A stretch of DNA of 6,607 bases from an uncultured Clostridia bacterium (GTDB lineage Bacteria; Bacillota; Clostridia; Oscillospirales; Acutalibacteraceae), in assembly GCA_946186535.1 (NCBI GenBank), contig CAMHNT010000124.1, positions 1 through 6,607 of the forward strand. The letters run 5' to 3'. Positions 1 through 4,806 of this stretch are shown here, piece after piece (position 1 is the first letter of the stretch; each line of letters begins with the position of its first letter). A model generated the notes under the pieces. That model saw only the letters and a program-made list of their open reading frames with translations, was not told the DNA's origin and searched no databases. Position numbers and translations under genes: made by a program.

Positions 1-6
1 AACTAT

Positions 7-39
7 AAAAAAAGGAGAACCCGCTGCATGTGGTTCTCC
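7..39 (-). terminator. Rho-independent terminator of the beta-lactamase-like gene
   Basis: GGAGAACC (14-21) and GGTTCTCC (32-39) form a perfect 8-bp stem around a 10-base loop. Read on the minus strand, the stem is followed directly by seven T (the A run at 7-13). It lies 53 bases past the stop of the minus-strand gene ending at 93, with nothing in between, so it most likely ends that transcript. Only the minus orientation has the T run. Confidence 0.9.
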
Positions 40-92
40 CCCAACGATAAAGTATCGCAATTTTAAAAATTATATAACTGTATAAGACAAAA

Positions 93-1328
93 TCATTTCG
101 CTGATTTTGCTGCATTGACAAGAGGAAGATATACTCCCAAAGAGATCTGATTCAGCGAATCATAGAACGCAATATTTGTCAGAATAACCAGCTTTGTGTC
201 CGTATGATAATCGGCAAAAACCTGAGAAGAATATACATACGTTCTTCCGCTGTGGTGCCACATATTGTCGGATGTATTCCAGCCATAATTGTAGAGCATC
301 AGCGATTTTTCAATTTTCTGACGGTCTGCCGCAGAAAAGATTTCGTCGGACACAACAACATCAAGCCATTTGTTGACGTCCTCCGCCGTTGAAACAACGG
401 AACCCGCCGAGAAAAGGTACGGATAGTCGCCTTCCGCCTTAAGATATTTGTCGTCCTCATCGGAAACGTATTTGCTCTGATAGTAGGAATAACCGGTCTG
501 ATTGTCCATTCCGTCACCGACAAAGTATGTATCCTTCATATCGGCAAGGTCAAAGAAATTCTGCTGGAGATAATCTCTGTATGAAAGTCCCGAAAGCTGT
601 TCGATAATCAGTCCGAGAAGATAGTATGCGGAATTCGAATATGTATAAACCGTACCGGGAGTAGTTGAGATGCCTGCGCCGAAAATTGTATCGACGATGA
701 ATTTCTTCGCTTCGTCCTCGGATTTTTTGGCTGCTTTAAGATAGTTGTCCAGAATCTCCTGATTTCCCTCGATGATCTCCATGTAGTCGCCCATTCCTGC
801 CGACATCTCAAGGAGATGAGAAATTTTTATCTCTTTAATGAAATCATAATCATACCCGGGAAAATACTTGTCTATTGTATCGCTTGTATTAAGCTTTCCC
901 TCACGCTCGAGGAGAAGAATTGCGGTTCCTGTGAACTGCTTTGTGACCGAACCTATCTGATAGTAAGTTTCGTTGCAGTTCTCGTCAGAGCCCTTTCCCG
1001 TCTTTCCGAAAGACTTTTCGTATATTATCTGATTTCCGGACGACATCAGAACCGTTCCCGAAAATTCGGGATACTGAGCCAGAACGCTGTCGGCGTTCTT
1101 CACGATTTCATCGATCTGACTCTGAGAAAGCGGAGACGTAGACGGAACTTCGATATTGATTTCCGGATTGGATTGATGATAGAATTCTACCTCCCCGTCG
1201 TCAGGAGCGCTTTCCGAAACATCTTCGGACGTATTTCCGAACGGCATGCTGATACTGTCCATGCATCCGCACAACGTAACGAATGACAGAATCGAAGCCG
1301 AAAGTATTACAGACAATAATTTTTTCAT
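93..1328 (-). CDS. Beta-lactamase-family serine hydrolase, lipoprotein (class C / penicillin-binding-protein-like)
   Basis: Predicted 411-residue lipid-anchored serine hydrolase acting outside the cell membrane. A basic start (MKK), a hydrophobic stretch and the lipobox L-C-G-C put the lipidated cysteine at residue 22. An acidic, Ser-rich linker follows (about 30-62), then the catalytic domain (about 65-405). The family motifs are all visible: S-V-T-K with nucleophile Ser127 and Lys130, Y-S-N (Tyr230, Asn232), and H-S-G (359-361) in place of K-T-G. The HLLxxxxG segment after the first motif also fits. Members include D-Ala-D-Ala carboxypeptidases, esterases and a few true beta-lactamases; the HxG form and lipid anchor favour an envelope peptidase or esterase, and substrate cannot be read from sequence. 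An in-frame TTG lies two codons upstream (1334), but AAGGA at 1339-1343 sits 10 bases from the ATG and only 4 from the TTG, so I chose the ATG. It is apparently transcribed alone and ends at the terminator at 7-39. Confidence 0.9.
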   Translation of the reverse strand: MKKLLSVILSASILSFVTLCGCMDSISMPFGNTSEDVSESAPDDGEVEFYHQSNPEINIEVPSTSPLSQSQIDEIVKNADSVLAQYPEFSGTVLMSSGNQIIYEKSFGKTGKGSDENCNETYYQIGSVTKQFTGTAILLLEREGKLNTSDTIDKYFPGYDYDFIKEIKISHLLEMSAGMGDYMEIIEGNQEILDNYLKAAKKSEDEAKKFIVDTIFGAGISTTPGTVYTYSNSAYYLLGLIIEQLSGLSYRDYLQQNFFDLADMKDTYFVGDGMDNQTGYSYYQSKYVSDEDDKYLKAEGDYPYLFSAGSVVSTAEDVNKWLDVVVSDEIFSAADRQKIEKSLMLYNYGWNTSDNMWHHSGRTYVYSSQVFADYHTDTKLVILTNIAFYDSLNQISLGVYLPLVNAAKSAK

Positions 1329-1338
1329 AATCAAAAAG

Positions 1339-1343
1339 TCCTT
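1339..1343 (-). promoter_or_regulatory. Ribosome binding site deciding the start of the serine hydrolase gene
   Basis: AAGGA on the minus strand, 10 bases before the ATG at 1328 and 4 bases before an in-frame TTG at 1334. The spacing supports the ATG. Confidence 0.6.
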
Positions 1344-1355
1344 ACATATTTACTA

Positions 1356-1385
1356 AATTTATTTTCCCAAAATAATCCTTGTTAA
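1356..1385 (-). promoter_or_regulatory. Possible sigma-A-type promoter of the serine hydrolase gene
   Basis: On the minus strand TTAACA (1380-1385) is 18 bases from TAAATT (1356-1361), 28 bases before the start codon. The -35 matches at five of six positions but the -10 only at four, and the region is AT-rich, so this is a weak call. Confidence 0.3.
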
Positions 1386-1468
1386 GATATCCGTTTGGGT
1401 TTGAAAAATCTGACGAAACAGTCAATCAAGCAGATATTATCAATACCCCCCGAATATACCGGATAAAT

Positions 1469-1707
1469 CTATTTCAGTTTGGCAATTTCCCGATCTATAT
1501 CGATAATATCACCGTTTTCAGATGTTATCCAAAATTTTTCATCGTCTGTCAGGTCATCAATAAAAATACACCATTCGTTAGGATAACCGCCGACAAACTT
1601 CATTTTCGGATATCTGTCTGCCCGGAAGCCGTAGCCCTCAGACACGGCCTGCCGAAAAGCAGAATCAATCTGAGAGGTTCACCTTTATATAAAACAACGT
1701 CAGCCAT
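1469..1707 (-). pseudogene. Small hypothetical gene of about 80 codons, interrupted by a frameshift
   Basis: An ATG at 1705-1707 has a strong GGAGG (1717-1721) nine bases upstream. The first ten codons read MADVVLYKGE, but that frame becomes Leu/Arg-rich and stops at 1600-1602. From 1678 down to the TAG at 1469-1471 the -1 frame is open for 69 codons and reads like a natural soluble protein, with segments such as AFRQAVSEGYGFRAD, NEWCIFIDDLTDDEKFW and a charged end DIDREIAKLK. One added base at about 1672-1680 would join both parts into one protein of about 80 residues. There is no classic slippery heptamer at the junction, so decay or a sequencing error is more likely than programmed frameshifting. 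An alternative is two tiny ORFs coupled at ATGA (1600-1603), the second starting at the internal ATG 1601-1603. I recognise no family. It lies upstream of the serine hydrolase in the same direction, with no terminator seen between them. Confidence 0.55.
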
Positions 1708-1766
1708 TTTATCTTTCCTCCGTTAATTCAATATGAATTTCAATTATATAGTGCTTAGAAATACCC

Positions 1767-1826
1767 ATATTTTATCAAATAAATTCACCGGATCAAAATA
1801 AAATATCCTTTGATATTTTATCAAAG
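1767..1826. repeat. Direct repeat and overlapping inverted repeats, operator-like
   Basis: ATATTTTATCAAA occurs at 1767-1779 and again at 1813-1825, 46 bases apart. The second copy lies within two overlapping perfect palindromes: ATAAAATATC/GATATTTTAT (1798-1807 with 1812-1821, 4-base spacer) and CTTTGATA/TATCAAAG (1808-1815 with 1819-1826, 3-base spacer). The two hairpins cannot form together. The position, around and upstream of a candidate -10 element for the small minus-strand gene, suggests a regulator binding site, but this is inference; neither palindrome has a following T run fitting a terminator. Confidence 0.5.
1769..1796 (-). promoter_or_regulatory. Possible promoter of the frameshifted small gene
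   Basis: On the minus strand TTGATC (1791-1796) is 16 bases from TAAAAT (1769-1774), 62 bases before the ATG at 1707. The -10 element lies inside one copy of a 13-bp direct repeat (1767-1779). A perfect TATAAT at 1743-1748 is a second candidate but has no good -35. The region is AT-rich, so confidence is low. Confidence 0.3.
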
Positions 1827-1909
1827 TTTATTCTAATAGTCAATAATCTGTCGAAAAATAAATAAATCAATATCAAGTAAGAACAGAACAAAATATTGTA
1901 TAAATTTAT

Positions 1910-1947
1910 AAAAAAATACAGTCCTCACATCGCAATGCAAGGACTGT
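1910..1947 (-). terminator. Rho-independent terminator of the NfeD-SPFH operon
   Basis: ACAGTCCT (1918-1925) and AGGACTGT (1940-1947) form a perfect 8-bp stem. The 14-base loop can add a 3-bp CAT/ATG stem. On the minus strand the stem is followed by AT and a run of seven T (the A run at 1910-1916). The stem begins 11 bases past the stop codon of the SPFH gene. Confidence 0.9.
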
Positions 1948-1958
1948 CGGTTTTAAAT

Positions 1959-2864
1959 TTAATTTTCTGTTTTTGTATTGGCAACCTCTTTGACGGACGT
2001 TACAAGACCGGCGAGATTCTGAATCTCGGACGGAATAATAATCTTCGTAGCCTTTCCGTTGGCTGCCTTCTCGAAAGCTTCAAGACTCTTGAGCTGGATA
2101 ACCTTATCTGTAGGAGAAGCCTCGTTGAGCATTCTGAGTGCGTCCGCATACGCTTTCTGAACAGTGAGGATAGCTTCTGCTTCACCCTGTGCTTCCCTGA
2201 TTTTTGACTCTCTGATAGCGTCAGCCTGAAGGATTGCGGCTTCCTTGTGACCCTGAGCAACGAGGATCTGACCCTGCTTCTCACCTTCGGCGTCAAGGAT
2301 CTTCGCACGGCGCTCACGCTCAGCCTTCATCTGCTTCTCCATGGCGTCCTGAATTTCTCTCGGCGGAAGAATATTTTTAAGCTCGACACGGTTTACTTTA
2401 ATGCCCCATGCGTCGGTAGCTTCGTCAAGAATGATCTTGATCTTCGTGTTGATAACGTCACGTGATGTGAGAGTATGGTCAAGCTCGAGCTCGCCGACTA
2501 TGTTACGAAGAGTTGTAGCCGTAAGATTTTCGATAGCTGCAATCGGACGTTCTACGCCGTAAGTATAGAGCTTAGGATCTGTGATCTGAAAATATACGAC
2601 TGTATCGATCTGCATCGTTACGTTATCCTTTGTGATAACCTGCTGCGGAGGAAAGTCCACAACCTGCTCCTTTAAAGATACCTTTCGTGCGATTCTATCG
2701 ATAAACGGCATCTTAACGTGAAGTCCCGTCGACCATGTCGCATGATATGCACCGAGCTTCTCAACGACATAAGCATTAGCCTGCGGTACAACCTTTACGT
2801 TTGATACAACAATGATCAAAACTATTAAAATAATTATTCCAAGAAAAACAAAAAACGGTCCCAT
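1959..2864 (-). CDS. SPFH/Band 7 membrane protein (stomatin/paraslipin, QmcA-like)
   Basis: A 301-residue membrane-anchored scaffold protein of the stomatin/prohibitin superfamily. One N-terminal membrane segment (about 4-21) is followed by the SPFH domain (about 24-180), with the typical start VVPQANAYVVEKLG, then G-L-H-V-K-M-P-F-I-D, the segment V-D-F-P-P-Q-Q-V-I-T-K-D-N-V, and L-P-P-R-E-I-Q at 166-172. An Ala/Glu/Lys-rich coiled coil (about 170-245, with the EAEAI-type repeat) and a short C-terminal part (about 250-301) complete it. Length and order match bacterial QmcA/YbbK-type proteins, which oligomerise at the membrane and are linked to membrane microdomains and quality control; the exact role here is not known. 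AAGGAG (2872-2877) lies seven bases before the ATG. It follows the NfeD-like gene by 32 bases, the usual pairing for this family, and ends at the terminator at 1910-1947. Confidence 0.95.
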   Translation of the reverse strand: MGPFFVFLGIIILIVLIIVVSNVKVVPQANAYVVEKLGAYHATWSTGLHVKMPFIDRIARKVSLKEQVVDFPPQQVITKDNVTMQIDTVVYFQITDPKLYTYGVERPIAAIENLTATTLRNIVGELELDHTLTSRDVINTKIKIILDEATDAWGIKVNRVELKNILPPREIQDAMEKQMKAERERRAKILDAEGEKQGQILVAQGHKEAAILQADAIRESKIREAQGEAEAILTVQKAYADALRMLNEASPTDKVIQLKSLEAFEKAANGKATKIIIPSEIQNLAGLVTSVKEVANTKTEN

Positions 2865-2896
2865 AAAAAATCTCCTTCCAATTTAAACATTCCGCA

Positions 2897-3334
2897 TCAG
2901 TTACTTTCGGGAACAACCATCAGCTTCACTCCGCTGATCTCCCTGACCGTAACCTTTGCGCCCTCGGGAACGACCTGATCATTCAATGACCTTGCCGTCC
3001 ATGTGTTTCCGCCGAGTTTCACCTGACCGGTGCCTGCGGTGTTGTTGATTTCCTGCGTAACTATCGCAATTTTTCCGATGTTCCTGTCTGCGTTCGTGGG
3101 CTCGGTTTTAACTTCCTTCGCTTTTTTTACGAGCGGTTTTGTTACAACGAGCAGTATCAGAGAAACTCCGACAAAGACTCCGAACTGAATCCCAAAATCA
3201 GGAACCAAAAAGCTGACTATTGCGGCAAACAATGCGCCGATAACAAACCAGACTGAAACAAGCTGGGTCGTCACGCCTTCAAAAATTGCCATAATTACCA
3301 TTACTGCTATCCAGATATACGGTAAATAGTCCAT
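2897..3334 (-). CDS. NfeD-like short membrane protein (three membrane segments plus OB-fold)
   Basis: A 145-residue partner protein of the SPFH protein. Three hydrophobic segments (about 4-19, 24-43 and 47-65) are followed by a basic linker (66-77) and a C-terminal beta-rich domain (about 84-143) with the NfeD OB-fold pattern: N-I-G-K-I-A-I-V near 85-92, W-T-A-R around 112-115, and the closing G-V-K-L-M-V-V. It lacks the ClpP-like serine protease domain of long NfeD proteins, so it belongs to the short (NfeD1b) type that is commonly encoded beside stomatin or flotillin homologues and is thought to help form or control their membrane assemblies. The frame stays open upstream to a GTG at 3367 and an ATG at 3340, but GGAGG (3342-3346) is seven bases before the ATG at 3334 and would abut the others, so I use 3334. 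Confidence 0.9.
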   Translation of the reverse strand: MDYLPYIWIAVMVIMAIFEGVTTQLVSVWFVIGALFAAIVSFLVPDFGIQFGVFVGVSLILLVVTKPLVKKAKEVKTEPTNADRNIGKIAIVTQEINNTAGTGQVKLGGNTWTARSLNDQVVPEGAKVTVREISGVKLMVVPESN

Positions 3335-3341
3335 ATACATA

Positions 3342-3349
3342 CCTCCCTT
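3342..3349 (-). promoter_or_regulatory. Ribosome binding site deciding the NfeD start
   Basis: AAGGGAGG on the minus strand. The core GGAGG (3342-3346) is seven bases from the ATG at 3332-3334 and one base from the ATG at 3338-3340, and it lies inside the longer GTG-initiated frame. This rules against the longer starts. Confidence 0.8.
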
Positions 3350-3357
3350 TAAATGAT

Positions 3358-3386
3358 ATATTAGCACATTTTCTGAATTTCGTCAA
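3358..3386 (-). promoter_or_regulatory. Sigma-A-type promoter of the NfeD-SPFH operon
   Basis: On the minus strand TTGACG (3381-3386) is exactly 17 bases from TAATAT (3358-3363), with a TG one base before the -10 (extended -10). Transcription would start near 3351, giving a leader of only about 17 bases that carries the ribosome binding site and no room for an RNA switch. This is the best-formed promoter in the window. Confidence 0.8.
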
Positions 3387-3420
3387 TATTTAATTCTGTC
3401 TAATAAAAAAATAAAAAGTA

Positions 3421-3450
3421 TGTACAAACCGTATAAAAATGTGTTATAAT
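3421..3450 (+). promoter_or_regulatory. Sigma-A-type extended -10 promoter of the DUF4364 gene
   Basis: A perfect TATAAT (3445-3450) is preceded by TG at 3442-3443, giving the extended -10 form TGnTATAAT. A weaker -35, TGTACA (3421-3426), is 18 bases upstream. It diverges from the NfeD promoter, with the two -35 elements 34 bases apart. Start of transcription near 3457 would give a leader of about 200 bases. Confidence 0.7.
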
Positions 3451-3456
3451 TAAATT

Positions 3457-3654
3457 AAAGACTGATAAAAACTTTATAGACGTTCTGCATAGACTGATTT
3501 TCCGGCATATCGTCCGATACGTCTTCACACAGAATGCATATAAAAAAATGCATAGTGCAATATGACGGAGAATATGCAGACGAGGTGAATTCCGTCTTTC
3601 AGGCGGTATTTATTCGGTTTTTAACAATTGATATTTAACTGAGGCGGTGATTTT
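3457..3654 (+). promoter_or_regulatory. Long 5' leader with competing stem segments before the DUF4364 gene
   Basis: The leader between the promoter and the ATG at 3655 contains pairing segments that exclude each other. GACGGA (3564-3569) is a perfect complement of TCCGTC (3591-3596). CCGTC (3592-3596) can also pair with GGCGG at 3602-3606, forming a small hairpin followed by the T-rich TATTTATT, or with GGCGG at 3643-3647, which overlaps the ribosome binding site. AGGCGGT is thus present twice (3601-3607 and 3642-3648). Further upstream AGACG (3478-3482) with CGTCT (3520-3524) and TTCTG (3483-3487) with CAGAA (3530-3534) are crossing pairs. No known riboswitch core is recognised. Regulation by attenuation or binding-site masking is inference; the stems are short and could arise by chance. 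Confidence 0.35.
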
Positions 3655-4266
3655 ATGGATTTTGAATACGATGCTATAGACGCCGGCATTGATCCGGGCG
3701 GACTGAGGAAACGAAGCAATGTAAGACTTCTTATCTGTTATATTATTGACAGCGTGAAAAAGCCCATAAAAAAGGATCTGGTAATTACCGCTATGCAAAA
3801 AAACGGCATTGCCAATTACTTTGAAATACTTGACTCTTTCAACGATTTGCAGAAAAAGCAGAATATCATTCAGACCGACGTCGAAAACGATCTTTTTACG
3901 GTTTCAAAAAGCGGCAGGCTGATAGCCGCAAATCTGAGCGACGAACTTCCCCTGACCGTTAGGGAACGTGCGATGTCGACCGTAACGGAGCTTCTGATGC
4001 AGGAACGCAACGAAACCGAAAACGTCGCCGAGATCAGCAAAATAAAGAACGGTTATATGGTTGACTGTCACGTGAAAGGTGAGGAAAACGATCTTTTCAG
4101 CTTTCAGCTCTATGTTCCCGATTCAAAGCAGGCTCGTCTCGTGAAGAAGAATTTTCAGTCGAACGCCGAAATGATTTATAAAATGATGATTGCAACCATC
4201 ACAAACAACTCGGAATTTGCGGAACAGACTCTCGAAGAAATCAGAAAATCAAAAAAACGCATTTAA
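3655..4266 (+). CDS. DUF4364 family protein, winged-helix putative regulator
   Basis: A 203-residue soluble protein of the Firmicutes DUF4364 family, recognised from overall pattern and not from a search. Residues about 22-92 fit a winged helix-turn-helix: a first helix RLLICYIIDSV, K-K-P-I-K-K-D-L-V leading into the next helices, N-Y-F-E-I-L-D-S-F-N-D-L, then a strand pair ending in F-T-V-S-K-S-G. The D-E-L-P-L-T-V-R-E hinge (96-104) and a C-terminal alpha/beta part (about 105-195) are also typical. The family is thought to bind DNA, but no target or ligand is known. GAGG (3641-3644), or the better-aligned GGCGGTGA (3643-3650), precedes the ATG. It is transcribed alone, divergently from the NfeD-SPFH operon, and its last 18 bases overlap the end of the converging BofA-like gene. 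No terminator is visible after the stop, so its transcript probably runs antisense into that gene. Confidence 0.8.
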   Translation: MDFEYDAIDAGIDPGGLRKRSNVRLLICYIIDSVKKPIKKDLVITAMQKNGIANYFEILDSFNDLQKKQNIIQTDVENDLFTVSKSGRLIAANLSDELPLTVRERAMSTVTELLMQERNETENVAEISKIKNGYMVDCHVKGEENDLFSFQLYVPDSKQARLVKKNFQSNAEMIYKMMIATITNNSEFAEQTLEEIRKSKKRI

Positions 4267-4509
4267 AGCAAGTATAAGCGTTACTCCTGGAATCCCTCCG
4301 GCTGCGGCGGTCAGGACCGTAAGGACGCTGATCGGAACGGAAACGCTCGTCAGCGGAGCGAGCAGATTCACGGCAATCAAAGCGGCAAAGCCTGTCAGCA
4401 CGCCTGCTATGCTTTTTTTCACCGGATTTTTTGCTTTTCCGACTGCGTTCACTATCGAATAAACTACTACAATTGCGGCTATAATACCAATCATCAACGG
4501 CATATTCAT
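4249..4509 (-). CDS. bofA: BofA-family protein (pro-sigma-K processing inhibitor family)
   Basis: An 86-residue protein with two hydrophobic segments (about 5-24 and 34-52) and the C-terminal signature of the BofA family: Asn48, then V-P-I-S at 58-61, Thr64, and G-G-I-P-G at 71-75. In Bacillus subtilis BofA (87 residues, from memory) inhibits the intramembrane protease SpoIVFB together with SpoIVFA, delaying pro-sigma-K cleavage in the mother cell during sporulation. Position 61 is Ser here where the Bacillus protein has Asn in V-P-I-N; Asn48 and Thr64 are kept. Clostridial relatives are often present without a known SpoIVFB partner, so the precise role is uncertain. Three close start codons exist (4515, 4509, 4503); AAGGAG at 4518-4523 is eight bases from the ATG at 4509 and only two from 4515. 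It converges on the DUF4364 gene with an 18-base overlap of the coding ends. Confidence 0.8.
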   Translation of the reverse strand: MNMPLMIGIIAAIVVVYSIVNAVGKAKNPVKKSIAGVLTGFAALIAVNLLAPLTSVSVPISVLTVLTAAAGGIPGVTLILALNAFF

Positions 4510-4517
4510 TATCATCT

Positions 4518-4523
4518 CTCCTT
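4518..4523 (-). promoter_or_regulatory. Ribosome binding site deciding the BofA-like start
   Basis: AAGGAG on the minus strand, 8 bases from the ATG at 4507-4509, 2 from the ATG at 4513-4515 and 14 from the ATG at 4501-4503. The middle start is favoured. Confidence 0.7.
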
Positions 4524-4556
4524 TGTTAATGAATATGCTTGTTTTTGATTTTTATA

Positions 4557-4634
4557 CTCTTTTGAAATTAAGAAATCTTTTAGCTATAAAAGAGCAAAAC
4601 GTTTAACTGATAGTCAACTTGTACAAAGCGTTTT
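4557..4634. repeat. AT-rich inverted repeats between the BofA-like gene and the hairpin element
   Basis: TCTTTTA (4576-4582) and TAAAAGA (4587-4593) form a perfect 7-bp stem with loop GCTA; CTCTTTT at 4557-4563 could instead pair with AAAAGAG (4588-4594). Further on, AAAACG (4596-4601) and CGTTTT (4629-4634) enclose TTAACT/AGTCAA (4603-4608 with 4612-4617, one mismatch). There is no clear T run to make a strong terminator. Function is unknown. Confidence 0.35.
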
Positions 4635-4655
4635 ATAAAAATGCCGCATATAGTT

Positions 4656-4722
4656 AAGGGCTTCGTACCCCAAGGGCACTTCCTTCGGGGCGCCTTTTGA
4701 AAAAAGCTGGGCAAAAACTTTA
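4656..4722. repeat. GC-rich intergenic hairpin element, probable dispersed repeat
   Basis: In an otherwise AT-rich gap (4524-4794), CCCCAAGG (4668-4675) pairs with CCTTCGGGG (4682-4690) as an 8-bp stem with one bulged C and a 6-base loop. GGG at 4658-4660 can compete for CCC at 4668-4670. Next to it GCCTTTT-GA-AAAAAGC (4692-4707) forms a second, weaker hairpin, and GGGCAAAAACTTT closes the element. The composition and layout resemble abundant intergenic repeats I associate with Ruminococcaceae genomes, a memory-based impression. On the plus strand the stem is followed by CGCCTTTT, so weak terminator activity for read-through from the DUF4364 gene is possible. No coding frame explains it. Confidence 0.5.
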
Positions 4723-4806
4723 ACCGTCCTCTTTCAGACATTTTTGTGCAATTTTCAAATTTGCTCATTTATAGATTAAATTACAAAATATAGTGAGGTC
4801 AACTCT

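Noticed and set aside
816..1286. Plus-strand open frame of 156 codons opposite the serine hydrolase gene
   Set aside because: It is antisense to a gene with clear catalytic motifs, has no ribosome binding site of note and reads as low-quality protein.
1602..1680. Programmed -1 ribosomal frameshifting in the small gene
   Set aside because: No X-XXY-YYZ heptamer or following stable hairpin is visible at the junction.
1379..1726. Plus-strand open frame of 115 codons in the intergenic region
   Set aside because: The opposite strand has the better ribosome binding site and protein-like reading (the frameshifted small gene); the plus frame has no supported start.
3592..3625. CCGTC/GGCGG hairpin with T-rich tail as a true terminator
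   Set aside because: The stem is 5 bp with a wobble pair and the tail TATTTATT is broken; I keep it only as part of a possible switch.
4190..4462. Plus-strand open frame across the end of the DUF4364 gene into the BofA-like gene
   Set aside because: It is the complement of the BofA-like coding sequence, whose family motifs are clear on the minus strand.
4529..4537. CATATTCAT on the minus strand as a sigma-E-like -10 element for the BofA-like gene
   Set aside because: Transcription would start at about 4522, inside the ribosome binding site, and the match to the sigma-E consensus is partial.
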